Assembly: GCA_021789895.1 (NCBI GenBank)
Contig: JAJYIU010000007.1
Span: 1-64,000 of the forward strand
Direction of reading: 5' to 3'
DNA length: 64,000 bases
Source: Acidobacteriota bacterium
GTDB taxonomy: Bacteria; Acidobacteriota; Terriglobia; Terriglobales; SCQP01
The stretch's first letter is position 1; each line of letters starts with the position of its first letter. Shown here piece by piece: positions 18,903 through 28,005 of the stretch. Both the position numbers and the translations under genes were made by a program. The notes under the pieces were generated by a model. It saw only the letters and a program-made list of their open reading frames with translations. It ran no database searches and was not told the origin of the DNA.

Positions 18903-19832
18903 TCACGCCGGCAGCAGCAGCGCCAGCGCGCGCGGCGCCAGCTCGATTTCCACCGGCGTTCTCCCCGCCGCTTCGCCATCGGCTTGCAGCTCTGCCGGCT
19001 CGCCCGCGATCGCGATCCTGGAGCACTCCAGCCACTCTACCGCTGCGGGAGCCATGGCCCGCCTTTCCGCCTGCCGTAGAAAACCGCCGTGCAGCGCGGC
19101 GCGCAGGCCGGCTCGCCACGGATTTCCATGAATGAGTAAAGTTTCCGGAATGCCGTAGTCGCGCCGGGAACCGAATTGGAAACCGCCGGCGTAGGTGGTG
19201 GTGAGGCCGAAGATCGCTTGATGCGCCGGGTACTGCCGGCCGCCGGCGACGACTTGTAACTCCGCCGGAGCATACCGCCAGGCCATGCCGGCGAAGCCAA
19301 GCAGATAACCCAGCCGGCCGAGACGTTTCCAGCCGGAACCCTCGACGGCATGCACCAGGTGGGCATCCAAGCCGGCGCCGGCCATGCTGAGAAAGTAGCG
19401 CTGCCGGCCATCCGGATAGCGTACCCGTCCGATCGGAATCGGCTGGACGCGGGTGCGCTCCAGCCGCCGCGCTGCCTCTTCCGGGTCGAGCGGCAGGCGC
19501 CAGTGGCGCGCCAGCACGTTGGCCGTGCCGGCCGGCAATAGCGCCATCCGGGGCAGTCCGCTTTCCCCCTCCTGCCCGCCGTGCGGGCCGCGCGGCAGCT
19601 CGGCCAGAATGCCGGCGATGTTGGCGAAGGTGCCGTCGCCGCCGGCGGCAATGAAAACTTCCACCCCCGATTGCCAGGCGGCGTGCATCGCTTGGGCATG
19701 GCTGCCGTCGGCCGCGGTGGAGCGCAACTCGAGCTCCCAGCCGAACTGGTGCAGCCGCTCCAGGGCGCGCGCGATCCGGCCTTGCCGCCACCCGCCCCCG
19801 GCAACCGGGTTACAAAGCGCCAGCGCACGCAT
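18903..19832 (-). CDS. Diacylglycerol/lipid kinase family protein
   Basis: 309 residues. The N-terminus has the NAD-kinase-like fold motif CNPVAGGG (nucleotide loop) and the catalytic-domain signature AAGGDGTFANIAG near residues 61-74, then GTANVLARHW. The C-terminal beta-sandwich follows with LQADGEAAG. Members phosphorylate diacylglycerol, sphingosine or related lipids; the substrate is not decidable from sequence. Divergently placed from the gene at 19916. Confidence 0.88.
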   Translation of the reverse strand: MRALALCNPVAGGGWRQGRIARALERLHQFGWELELRSTAADGSHAQAMHAAWQSGVEVFIAAGGDGTFANIAGILAELPRGPHGGQEGESGLPRMALLPAGTANVLARHWRLPLDPEEAARRLERTRVQPIPIGRVRYPDGRQRYFLSMAGAGLDAHLVHAVEGSGWKRLGRLGYLLGFAGMAWRYAPAELQVVAGGRQYPAHQAIFGLTTTYAGGFQFGSRRDYGIPETLLIHGNPWRAGLRAALHGGFLRQAERRAMAPAAVEWLECSRIAIAGEPAELQADGEAAGRTPVEIELAPRALALLLPA

Positions 19833-19915
19833 CTCTGGATTATCCCGCGCCGCCGCCTGCCCCCTTGGTGAAATTTGCGTGGCTGCCGCATAATGTTTGC
19901 TTTCCGGAGTTGCTT

Positions 19916-20203
19916 ATGGACCTGACCCGCCGCCGCCTCGCTCAATGGGCTGTCGCCCTGTTTGCGGCGCCGCATGCGCTGGCTGCCTTGCCGCCGCCGG
20001 TGGCAACGGCGGTGAAGTTGCCCTTCACGCTCCATCCCGATCAACTGCCGATTTACAAAAAAGAGCTTGCCGGCCAGGCGCGTGAAGCTGCCAGCCTGCG
20101 GCGGTTTCCGCTCGGATACGGCTATGAGCCGGACTTCGTTTTTTCCGCGCTGCCCGCCCGTCCGGCCCGCCGCCGCCGCGGACATTCAGGAACGCCCGCA
20201 TGA
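19916..20203 (+). CDS. Small Tat-type secreted protein preceding an amidase
   Basis: 95 residues from the ATG at 19916, which has GGAG 6 bp upstream. The N-terminus TRRRLAQWAVALFAAPHALA is a twin-arginine-like signal with a cleavage site near ALA. The mature part is about 70 residues, with a short conserved-looking segment (RFPLGYGYEPDFVF) and a basic tail. Its stop overlaps the amidase start (ATGA at 20200-20203). No family name can be given; the coupling suggests an accessory role for the amidase or its substrate. Confidence 0.55.
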   Translation: MDLTRRRLAQWAVALFAAPHALAALPPPVATAVKLPFTLHPDQLPIYKKELAGQAREAASLRRFPLGYGYEPDFVFSALPARPARRRRGHSGTPA

Positions 20204-21693
20204 GCCGCCTGCCGGAATCCACTGCCTTTCTCGGCCTCGCCGAACTCGGCCGCGGCCTGCGCCGGCGCGAGTTCACTTCGCTGGAATTGACCGGGTTCTA
20301 TCTGGATCGCCTGCGGCGCATCGGCCCCCGTCTCAACGCCGTCGTCACCCTCACCGCCGATCTGGCGCGCGAGCAGGCGCACCGCGCGGATGCTGAAATC
20401 GCGGCCGGCCGCTGGCGCGGTCCGCTGCACGGCATTCCCTATGGCGCCAAAGACCTGCTCGATACCGCCGGCATTCGCACCACCTGGGGCGCGGCGCCGT
20501 TCCGCCACCGCGTCCCGCGCGAAAACGCCACCGTGGTTGAGCGGCTGCAGGACGCGGGCGCGGTGCTGGTCGCCAAGCTGGCGATGATCGAACTGGCCGG
20601 CGGCGGCGATTACAATATGGCCGGCGCCGCTTTCACCGGCCCGGCGCGCAATCCCTGGGATCCGGCGCGCTGGACCGGCGGCAGCTCCAGCGGTCCCGGC
20701 GCCGCGGTTGCCGCCGGCCTGGTCGGCTTTGCGATCGGTTCGGAAACCTGGGGCTCGATCGTCAATCCTTCCACGTGGTGTGGCATCGCCGGCTTGCGGC
20801 CCACCTACGGCCGCGTCAGCCGCGCCGGCGCGATGGCGCTGAGCTGGACGATGGATAAGCTCGGGCCCATGGCGCGCCGCGTGCGCGATCTGGGCTGGGT
20901 GCTCGCCGCGCTTGCCGGTCCCGATGCGCGCGATTCCAGCGCGCTGCCGCGCCGTTTCCGCACGCCGCGCTATCCGGCGCGCCTGGAGGGCTTGCGCCTG
21001 GGCTACTTCCCGCCCGAAGCTTTGCCTGCCGGCAATCCGGTGCGCGAGCCTTATCGCCGCGCTCTGGCGCTGCTTCGCCGCCTGGGCGCCACCATGCTGG
21101 CCACGGCGCTGCCCGATCTGCCCTATGGCGCCGCCGCCAGCCTGATCCTCGATGCCGAAGGCGCTTCCGCCTTCGAGCCGTTGATCGCCAGCCCCGAACT
21201 CCAGTCGCTGCCCGATCCCACCCAGATCGCCGGGCTGGCCGCCGGCGCCCACATTCCCGCCGTGGACTATTTGCGCGCCTTCCGCTTCCGCCGCGCCGCC
21301 CAGGCCGCATTCTCCACTTACCTGGCGGGCTTCGATGCGCTGGTGCATCCGGCGGAAAGCGGTCTCCCGCCGCTCGCCGATGTGCCTTTCGACCAGCAGG
21401 AAAAGCATCACCCTATCGCCCGGCGACCGCCCTCGCATCCACCTAAGCCCCGGCGCCAGCCGCGCAATTACCAGCTCGGCGGCGCCGGCAACCTGCTTGG
21501 CCTGCCTGCGGTCGCCGTCAACATGGGCTTCGCTATGCCGCCGGCAAGCGCCACGGAAGCGACTCCTCATCCCCTGCCGGTGGGCTTGGAAATCGTGGCC
21601 GCGCCGCTTGCCGAAGCCCGGCTGCTGCAAATCGCCGCCGCCTTCGAAGCCGCCGCCGGATGGTATCGCCATCATCCTCAGGTGGGGGCTTAA
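20200..21693 (+). CDS. Amidase of the amidase-signature family
   Basis: 497 residues. The Ser-cisSer-Lys triad region is intact: Lys in PYGAKDLLD near residue 84, the glycine/serine loop TGGSSSGPGAAVAAGL near 158-173 and GSETWGSIVNPS near 179-190 (the usual form has Gly where Trp is). Hydrolysis of an amide is expected; the acyl substrate is unknown. GatA-specific features are not evident and no gatB/gatC is near, so it is likely a catabolic amidase. First enzyme of a four-gene overlapping operon. Confidence 0.9.
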   Translation: MSRLPESTAFLGLAELGRGLRRREFTSLELTGFYLDRLRRIGPRLNAVVTLTADLAREQAHRADAEIAAGRWRGPLHGIPYGAKDLLDTAGIRTTWGAAPFRHRVPRENATVVERLQDAGAVLVAKLAMIELAGGGDYNMAGAAFTGPARNPWDPARWTGGSSSGPGAAVAAGLVGFAIGSETWGSIVNPSTWCGIAGLRPTYGRVSRAGAMALSWTMDKLGPMARRVRDLGWVLAALAGPDARDSSALPRRFRTPRYPARLEGLRLGYFPPEALPAGNPVREPYRRALALLRRLGATMLATALPDLPYGAAASLILDAEGASAFEPLIASPELQSLPDPTQIAGLAAGAHIPAVDYLRAFRFRRAAQAAFSTYLAGFDALVHPAESGLPPLADVPFDQQEKHHPIARRPPSHPPKPRRQPRNYQLGGAGNLLGLPAVAVNMGFAMPPASATEATPHPLPVGLEIVAAPLAEARLLQIAAAFEAAAGWYRHHPQVGA

Positions 21694-22262
21694 TGCCCGG
21701 CGCGGAGAGTTGCGACAACGGGGTTCCGGCCCGGACCTGGCAGCGGCCCGGCTGGGAAATCAGCACCGACCGGCAGCGGCTCGATCTGGACGCAGCCCAC
21801 CGCTTGATCGCCTCCAGCTACTGGGCCGCGGGCATCCCCCGCGCCGTGCTGGCATGCGCCTTGCGCCACTCGCTCTGTTTCGGCCTTTATCGGCGGGAGC
21901 CTCCCGCCGCCGGCGCGGCGGGCGCTCCGCTACCCCGGCTTTGCGGCATGGCGCGCGTGATCAGCGATTATGCGACCTATGCCTACGTCGCGGATGTGTT
22001 CATCGAGCCCGAATGGCGCCGCCGCGGGCTGGGGAAGTGGCTGATGGAGTGCATCCGCGCCCATCCGCACCTGCAGGAGTTGCGGCGCTGGGGATTGGTC
22101 ACGCGCGATATGCAGGCGCTCTACCGCCATAGCGGTTTTCAGCCCCTGGGCCACCCTGAACGCCACATGGAAATCTACCGCCCCGGGCTGTATCGCGCCG
22201 TTGCAGATTTCGAGTCGCTCTGGCGGCGCCCCCGCCAGGCCGGCCAGGAAGAAACCCGATGA
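21693..22262 (+). CDS. GNAT family N-acetyltransferase
   Basis: 189 residues from the ATG in the TAATG overlap with the amidase stop; an ATG at 21660 inside the amidase is less likely. The acetyl-CoA binding signature is VADVFIEPEWRRRGLGKWLM (about residues 102-121), followed by the usual GLVTRDMQALYRHSGFQ motif. The Cys/Trp-rich N-terminus matches a common family of small-molecule acetyltransferases. The substrate is unknown; its operon context with an amidase and threonine dehydratase hints at amino-acid or amide metabolism. Confidence 0.85.
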   Translation: MPGAESCDNGVPARTWQRPGWEISTDRQRLDLDAAHRLIASSYWAAGIPRAVLACALRHSLCFGLYRREPPAAGAAGAPLPRLCGMARVISDYATYAYVADVFIEPEWRRRGLGKWLMECIRAHPHLQELRRWGLVTRDMQALYRHSGFQPLGHPERHMEIYRPGLYRAVADFESLWRRPRQAGQEETR

Positions 22263-23212
22263 GCGATTACGAGCGCATTCTCGCCGCGCGTGAGCGCCTG
22301 GCGGGCCGCATTCACCGCACGCCGGTGCTGCATTCCCGTTCGCTCGATGAAGCCGCCGGCGCCGAAGTCTTCTGTAAAGCCGAGAACCTGCAGCGCGGCG
22401 GGGCGTTTAAAATCCGCGGCGCCATGAACCGCCTGCTGCAGTTGTCGCCGGCGGAGCGGCAACGCGGCGTCGTTGCCTTCTCCAGCGGCAACCATGCCCA
22501 GGCCGTCGCCCTGGCCGCGCGCGAGCTCGGCCTGCGCGCCACCCTGGTCATGCCCCACGACGCGCCCCGCCTGAAACTGGCCGCGGTGCGCGCCTTCGGC
22601 GGCCAGGTCCTGCTCTACGATCGCGCCGAACAAAGCCGCGAAGCCTTGGCCGCTGATCTGGTCGAGCGCGAAGGCCGGGTGCTGGTGCCGCCTTTCGACG
22701 ATCCGGAAATCATCGCCGGCCAGGGAACGGCCGCGCTGGAGTTGCTGGAAGAAGTTCCCGATCTGGACGCGCTGGTGGCGCCGGTCGGCGGCGGCGGCCT
22801 GATCTCCGGCTGCGCCCTGGCCGCGCATGCCCATCACCCTAAGTTGGACGTCTATGGCGTCGAGCCGGCAACCGCCGCCGACGTGCAACTTTCGCTTCGG
22901 CTTGGCCGCATTACCGCCATTACCGATAACCCCACCATCGCCGATGGCTTGCGCACCCAGCAGCCCGGCCAGCTCACCTTCGCCATCATGCAGCGCCATC
23001 TGCGCGCCATCGTCACCGTCAGCGACGACGAGTTGCTGGCGGCGGTGCGCCTGCTGCTGCTGCGCATGAAAACCCTGGTCGAGCCCTCCGGCGCCGCCGG
23101 CGTCGCCGCCCTGCTCGCCGGCCGGCTGCCGCGCGTCCGCCGATTGGGCGTCATCCTCAGCGGCGGCAATATGGATCCCGCCGCCCTCGCCGCCGCCCTG
23201 ACCCCGGCCTGA
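22259..23212 (+). CDS. Threonine/serine dehydratase, PLP-dependent
   Basis: 317 residues, the length of the short catabolic or serine-racemase-like form without the ACT regulatory domain. PLP Lys is in GGAFKIRGA near residue 51; SSGNHAQAVA and the phosphate-binding loop VGGGGLISG are present. It converts threonine to 2-oxobutanoate and ammonia, or serine to pyruvate. Its ATGA start overlaps the acetyltransferase stop. A serine racemase activity cannot be excluded. Confidence 0.88.
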   Translation: MSDYERILAARERLAGRIHRTPVLHSRSLDEAAGAEVFCKAENLQRGGAFKIRGAMNRLLQLSPAERQRGVVAFSSGNHAQAVALAARELGLRATLVMPHDAPRLKLAAVRAFGGQVLLYDRAEQSREALAADLVEREGRVLVPPFDDPEIIAGQGTAALELLEEVPDLDALVAPVGGGGLISGCALAAHAHHPKLDVYGVEPATAADVQLSLRLGRITAITDNPTIADGLRTQQPGQLTFAIMQRHLRAIVTVSDDELLAAVRLLLLRMKTLVEPSGAAGVAALLAGRLPRVRRLGVILSGGNMDPAALAAALTPA

Positions 23213-23515
23213 GCGCCTGCCCCCGCCGCTTTTCGCGCTGCCGTCTACAGCCGCTCCATCAGCCGCCCGAGCGCTGGTTGAAGATTGCGCCCGCGCTGCG
23301 CTACGCTCGCAGCGGGCTCCACCGGTTCGACCGCATACCCAACCACCCAACGGTACAGGTTGTGCAGATCGCGGACGGCTAATTGCAGCAGAGGATAGCG
23401 AGCATTGTTGATTTCAGGTGAGGTGATAAAAACGCCCGGATTCGATGGTGGACGATAGCTGAGTTTTAACTTCAATCGGGCCTGATCGGAGGACGCGGCG
23501 AGTTGATACTTCCTC
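23213..23515. other. Interval with a doubtful minus-strand ORF
   Basis: About 300 bp between convergent genes. On the minus strand a frame is open from just after the CRTAC1 stop to 23245 and could start at a TTG at 23475 (76 residues; ...LLQLAVRDLHNLYRWVVGYAVEP...). Its composition looks protein-like but there is no ATG/GTG start, no ribosome-binding site and no family match. It may be a decayed gene end. Confidence 0.3.
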
Positions 23516-25357
23516 TTACAACTTCGCTAATACCGGCGCCGGCTTGCGGGTGCGCTTGGCGTCAATTCCTTCTCCTTCGCGGACGTTGTAGAAGCGGTTG
23601 GCCGCCACCTGCTTGAGCGTTTCGACATGCCCGCTGGGCCAGCGGATGGTGATGCGCTCGGCCTCGCGCGCCCGGCCTAGCCCGAAGTGCAGCCGCAAAT
23701 CGTTTTGCGAGATGAAGCTGCCGCCCGAGCGCACTTCATCATATTGCGGCGAGCCGTTCGCTTCCACCGTCACTCCGGCGCCGATCGCCGCCCGGTTCGA
23801 CTTCACCCCTTCCAGCTTCAAGCTGAGAAAATTGCCCACCGGGGCGGAGTTGTAATACAGCGACGGCCGCCCGTTCATGTTGTTGACCACCCCCGACAGC
23901 CGGCCTTCGTTGAATAGGTCGCCGATGGCCAGGCCGCGCGCGGCCTGGGGGAGGGAAAGATCGGCGCCGGCGCGGCCGGTGATGTTGGCGAACCGCCCGT
24001 CGTGGAGGTTGTAGTAGAGCACCTTCGGCTCCTTGAAGCGGGTGCCGAGCTTATGTTCGTCCACTTCCGGGTACACGTGGCCGTTGCAGATGAAGATCCC
24101 CAGCCAGCCGCTGTTGTCGAAATCCATGAACATCACCCCCCAGCCCAGCCAGCGGGTGATGTTGCCCAGCCCGGCGGCGTAGGTGACGTCTTCGAAATTT
24201 TCCTTGCCCTGGTTGCGGTAGAGCGTCGGCGTGTCGTCGCTGAAGTTGGTCTTGACGATGTCCAACCGGCCGTTGCGCAGGTAATCGCCGGCGGAAACCC
24301 CCATCCCGGCCTGCTCGGCGCCGTCCTGGTTGTAAGCCACGCCGGCCATCGCCCCGATATCGCTGAAGGTGCCGTTTCTATTGTTGTGGTAAAGGATATT
24401 GGGGGTGGAATCGTCGCTGACGTAAATGTCGGGCCAGCCATCCTGATCGTAGTCGCCGGTGAGCGGAGTGAACCCGTAATAGCCGGAGGGGTGGACGACG
24501 CCGGATTTTTCCGAAACGTCGGTGAAAGTGCCGTCGCCGTTGTTGTGGAAAAGCGCATTGACCCCGCCGCGCAGCCCGCGCGGCCCGCACATCACGTCAA
24601 TCCCTTTCCATTGGCACCAGCGCCCCTCGCCCGGCCGCGGCACGCTGTGATAGCTGAAGTCCACGTAGCGGGCGACGAAGAGATCGAGATGGCCGTCGCG
24701 GTCGTAATCCACGAAACAGGCGCCGGTGTTCCATTCGCGCCCCGTGGTCAGCAGCCCGGCGCGCTCGGTAACGTCGGTGAAGGTGCCGTCGCCGTTATTG
24801 TGATACAGCACGTTTTGGCCCCAATAGGTGACCAGCAGATCGAGGTGGCCGTCGTTATCGTAGTCGCCCACGCAGGCGCCCTGGCCCCAGCCGGAACGCA
24901 GCAGTCCCGCCTCGCGGGTCACGTCGCGGAAGCTGCCGTCGCGGTTGTTTTTGTAAAGATGATTCGTTGGCGCCTGACCGGCGGGAAAGCCCCCGCGCCG
25001 CCAGCCGTTGACCAGGAAAATGTCGGGCCAGCCGTCGTTGTCGTAATCGAACACCACCGCGCCGTTGCCGGTGGTGCTGATGATGAAATTTTTGTGGTGG
25101 ACGCCGCCGTAAAAATTTTGCATCGTCAGGCCGGCGCGGGCGGCGATGTCGGCAAAGGCGATGCGCGGAATCTGTCCGGGCGCAAGCGCCGGGTGCGGGC
25201 GCGGCGGCGGCAGGCCGGGAAGCGCCGCCGGCCGCGGGCGCCAGAGCGCGGGCGCACCGGCCGCGCGGGCAACCGCCGCCTCCGCCCAGGCTTGCGGCGA
25301 GCGGGCGGCCCAGGCCGCCCCCAGCAGTTGGCCGAAAAATGCGCGCCGGTGGGTCAT
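23516..25357 (-). CDS. CRTAC1-type FG-GAP/VCBS repeat protein with ASPIC/UnbV domain
   Basis: 613 residues from the ATG at 25357, selected because THRRAFFGQLLGAAWAA then reads as a Tat-like or Sec signal; longer versions begin at 25438. Repeated calcium-binding blades (FDYDNDGWPDIFLVNG, GDYDNDGHLDLLV, VDYDRDGHLDLFVA, GDYDQDGWPDIYVSDD) form a seven-bladed integrin-like propeller across about 70-500. The C-terminal 100 residues are the ASPIC/UnbV domain (GAGVTVEANG, SGGSFISQNDLRLHFGLG). Secreted, calcium-binding; the partner or ligand is unknown. These are very common in Acidobacteriota. Confidence 0.9.
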   Translation of the reverse strand: MTHRRAFFGQLLGAAWAARSPQAWAEAAVARAAGAPALWRPRPAALPGLPPPRPHPALAPGQIPRIAFADIAARAGLTMQNFYGGVHHKNFIISTTGNGAVVFDYDNDGWPDIFLVNGWRRGGFPAGQAPTNHLYKNNRDGSFRDVTREAGLLRSGWGQGACVGDYDNDGHLDLLVTYWGQNVLYHNNGDGTFTDVTERAGLLTTGREWNTGACFVDYDRDGHLDLFVARYVDFSYHSVPRPGEGRWCQWKGIDVMCGPRGLRGGVNALFHNNGDGTFTDVSEKSGVVHPSGYYGFTPLTGDYDQDGWPDIYVSDDSTPNILYHNNRNGTFSDIGAMAGVAYNQDGAEQAGMGVSAGDYLRNGRLDIVKTNFSDDTPTLYRNQGKENFEDVTYAAGLGNITRWLGWGVMFMDFDNSGWLGIFICNGHVYPEVDEHKLGTRFKEPKVLYYNLHDGRFANITGRAGADLSLPQAARGLAIGDLFNEGRLSGVVNNMNGRPSLYYNSAPVGNFLSLKLEGVKSNRAAIGAGVTVEANGSPQYDEVRSGGSFISQNDLRLHFGLGRAREAERITIRWPSGHVETLKQVAANRFYNVREGEGIDAKRTRKPAPVLAKL

Positions 25358-25496
25358 CGAGCAATCAAACTCAGGGCTGGGGCCTCGGAATTTCGGGAAT
25401 GTCGTGCCAAGCGCGCGCCCGCGCGTAACGCGAATCACGCCATGCTGGAATCATTGTACCGGTTCCGTATGCGGTCTAAGCGTGCACGCAAATACG

Positions 25497-26432
25497 CTAC
25501 TGCGCCGGCAGTGTGGCGAGCCAGCGCAGTGCGACCGCCTTGGGATCCTGGTGATCTACGTCCACCTCGGCGTTCATGGCGCGCATCGCGGCGGTGCTGA
25601 TGCGGCCCGCGAGCCGGGCCAGAATCGGCCGCAGCAGCGGCGCGGCCTCCGGACGATAGACGTAGATCGCCTGGTACGCCGGGAAAAAATGGCGATCGTC
25701 GCGCAATTGCCGCAAGTGCAGCGCCGCGATGCGTCCGGCGGTGGAGTCGCCGGCGATGACATCCACCCGGCGCGCCGCCAGCGCCATATACGTCAGCGCC
25801 AGGTCCATCACGTGCGGCGGCGCGGCGAAATGCAGGTGGTAAGCGCGCGCCAGCCCGCGGTAGCCGTCGGGACGCTCCATGAACTCGTAGCCGAAGCCGG
25901 CGCGCAGGCGCGGCGCCACCCGCGCCAGATCGCTGAGGGTTTCCAGGTGCAGCCGCGTCGCCGTCGTTTGCCGCACCAGAATGGCGAAACTGTCGTCGAA
26001 GCCCAGCGGCGGGCTGATGCGCAGCCCCAGCCGGGCATAATCGGCGCGCGTCTGCCGCCAGGCGGCGGCGGCATCGGCCGGCGGCGGCTGGTGAAAGATG
26101 TCGGCCAGCGCGGTGCCGGTGTATTCGGGATAAACCGAAATGCGCCCCGCCTCCAGGGCGCGATGGCAGATCAGCGTCCCGCCGAGATCGAAGCGCCGCA
26201 CCACTTCCACCGGCGGCCCGGGATGCTGCTGCGCGGCGTCGGCCAGCAACTCGCCCAGCACGATCTGCTCGGTGAAATCCTTGCTGCCAATCACCAGCCG
26301 CGGCCCGCGGTGGCAGCCTGCGGCGAACACGGCGGCGAACAGCACCAGCCAGGCCGGCAGGCGGCGCTTCGCCCGCCAGCATTGACCGGCTTTTTTCAAC
26401 CGAAGTGCAGGGTGCTCAGGATTGTTTATCAA
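25497..26432 (-). CDS. Glycine betaine/osmoprotectant ABC transporter, substrate-binding lipoprotein
   Basis: 311 residues. A basic stretch and hydrophobic segment end at the lipobox AAGC near residue 40, so the protein is lipid-anchored at the membrane exterior. The body matches the OpuAC/ProX-like fold (VIGSKDFTEQIVLGELLADAAQ, VYPEYTGTAL, AYQAIYVYRPEAAP). The start is uncertain: the frame begins with a TTG at 26432, another TTG lies at 26399, and no ATG is available. Located 127 bp after the permease gene, in the same direction. Likely ligands are betaine, choline or similar compounds. Confidence 0.85.
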   Translation of the reverse strand: MINNPEHPALRLKKAGQCWRAKRRLPAWLVLFAAVFAAGCHRGPRLVIGSKDFTEQIVLGELLADAAQQHPGPPVEVVRRFDLGGTLICHRALEAGRISVYPEYTGTALADIFHQPPPADAAAAWRQTRADYARLGLRISPPLGFDDSFAILVRQTTATRLHLETLSDLARVAPRLRAGFGYEFMERPDGYRGLARAYHLHFAAPPHVMDLALTYMALAARRVDVIAGDSTAGRIAALHLRQLRDDRHFFPAYQAIYVYRPEAAPLLRPILARLAGRISTAAMRAMNAEVDVDHQDPKAVALRWLATLPAQ

Positions 26433-26449
26433 TAATGTGATTGTTTATC
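26420..26449. repeat. Tandem 11-bp direct repeat at the start of the substrate-binding gene
   Basis: GATTGTTTATC occurs at 26420-26430 and again at 26439-26449, 19 bp apart, in a locally AT-rich patch. Placed over the first codons and upstream region of the osmoprotectant-binding gene, it could be an operator or a promoter element specific to this gene. Confidence 0.45.
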
Positions 26450-26559
26450 CGCTAAAGGCGGTCTTGGGCGACGGCCTCGCATTTGGCGATCCCAAAGTTC
26501 GCCATCGAATTGAAGATACCATTGTCGAAAATCCGGCAATTCTTCGGTTGACAGTTCGT

Positions 26560-27246
26560 TCACGCGCCGCTTGCGGTTTCGGCCAGCGCGGGCGGCGGCG
26601 CCGCCGGGCGATAGCGGCGGGCGAGCATGCTCTCCAGCCCGCCCAGCAGCCCATCCACCGCCAGCGCCAGCAGCGCGGCCGGTACCGCGCCCGCCAGGAT
26701 CAGATTGTTATCGGCGGTGGCCAGCCCGCGGAAAATGAATTCGCCCAATCCCCCGGCGCCGATGGCCGCGCCGATGGTCGCGGTGCCGACGGCAATCACC
26801 GCCGCGACCCGCAAGCCGCCGAAGATCGAGGGCAGCGCCAGCGGCAGTTCCACCTGCCACAGCCGCTGGCGCGCCGTCAGCCCCAGCGCCACCGCCGCTT
26901 CCTTCACCGCGGGGTCCACCTGCGCGATGCCGCTATAGACGCCGCGCATGATCGGCAGCAGCGAATACAACACCAGCGCCACGATCGCGCTCGACGCGCC
27001 CACCCCGCCCAGCAGCGGCAACGGCAGCAGAAAGCCGAACATGGCCAGGCTGGGGATGGTCTGCACGATGTTGGCCGTGCCTATGCCCCAGCGCCGCGCG
27101 GCGCGGCTGCGCGTCGCCCAAATCCCCAGCGGCAGCGCAATCGCCGCCGCGATCAGCGTGCTGGCCGCGACCAGGCCGATATGTTCGAGCAGCAGTTGCA
27201 GCAGCTCGCGCCGGTGAAATATCAGGAATTGGAGCCAGGCGCGCAT
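26560..27246 (-). CDS. Osmoprotectant ABC transporter permease
   Basis: 228 residues with five to six membrane segments. The permease EAA-like loop is EAAVALGLTARQRLWQVELPLALPSIFGGLRVA (about 117-149, EAA---G pattern), matching ProW/OpuCB-type proteins. It works with the ATPase immediately upstream (6 bp spacing) and the lipoprotein downstream. Only one permease is present here; a second may not be needed for a homodimeric channel. Confidence 0.9.
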   Translation of the reverse strand: MRAWLQFLIFHRRELLQLLLEHIGLVAASTLIAAAIALPLGIWATRSRAARRWGIGTANIVQTIPSLAMFGFLLPLPLLGGVGASSAIVALVLYSLLPIMRGVYSGIAQVDPAVKEAAVALGLTARQRLWQVELPLALPSIFGGLRVAAVIAVGTATIGAAIGAGGLGEFIFRGLATADNNLILAGAVPAALLALAVDGLLGGLESMLARRYRPAAPPPALAETASGA

Positions 27247-27252
27247 GGCGAA

Positions 27253-28005
27253 TCAGGAAAGCGGGCATGCCGGCTGCGGGTGGGCAAGCCGGAAATAGGC
27301 GCGGGCCTCGGGATGCTGCGAGGCGGCGACCTCGGCCGGCGTGCCGGAAGCCGCCAGGCGCCCACCGTGCAGCAGCGCCAGGCGCGTGCCCAGCCGCAGC
27401 GCTTCCTGCAAATCGTGCGTGACCAGCACCAGGGTGATGCCGGTTTCCGCCTGCAGCCGCAACAGCAGGGTTTGCATCTCCTCGCGGGTGATCGGGTCGA
27501 GCGCGCCGAAGGGCTCGTCGAGCAGCAGCACGCGGGGCCTCGCCGCCAGCGCCCGCGCCACCCCCACCCGCTGGCGCTCGCCGCCGGAAAGCTGGTGGGG
27601 AAATCGCGCCGCATAGCGCGCCGGCTCCAGCCCCATCGCTTCCAGCAATTCCGCCACCCGCTTTCGTGTATCGTCTTCCGGCCAGCCCAGCAATCGTGGC
27701 AGCAGGCCTATATTTCGCGCCACCGAAAAATGGGGAAAGAGGCCGCCTTCTTGTATGACATAACCGAGCGAGCGGCGGAGCTGGATTGGATCCCAATCGA
27801 GTACCCGCCGGCCCTGGCAACGCACCTCGCCCGCGCTCGTCTCGACCATGCGGTTGATGGCTTTCAGGGCGGTGGATTTTCCCGCGCCGCTGCGCCCCAG
27901 CAGCACCCAGCGTTCGCCGTCGCCAATCTGTAAATTCAAATCGGTCAGCGCCGCGCGACCCTCACGCCGCACGCCGGCATGGGCGAATTCAATGATGGGT
28001 GGCAT
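27253..28005 (-). CDS. Osmoprotectant ABC transporter ATPase
   Basis: 250 residues. Walker A GRSGAGKST (about 37-45), Q-loop YVIQEGGLFPH, signature LSGGERQRV, Walker B VLLLDEPFGALD and switch His in VLVTHD are all intact. The sequence resembles OpuCA/ProV-type ATPases; there is no C-terminal CBS regulatory pair, so it is the short form. Its start lies 17 bp inside the end of rlmB. Confidence 0.92.
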   Translation of the reverse strand: MPPIIEFAHAGVRREGRAALTDLNLQIGDGERWVLLGRSGAGKSTALKAINRMVETSAGEVRCQGRRVLDWDPIQLRRSLGYVIQEGGLFPHFSVARNIGLLPRLLGWPEDDTRKRVAELLEAMGLEPARYAARFPHQLSGGERQRVGVARALAARPRVLLLDEPFGALDPITREEMQTLLLRLQAETGITLVLVTHDLQEALRLGTRLALLHGGRLAASGTPAEVAASQHPEARAYFRLAHPQPACPLS

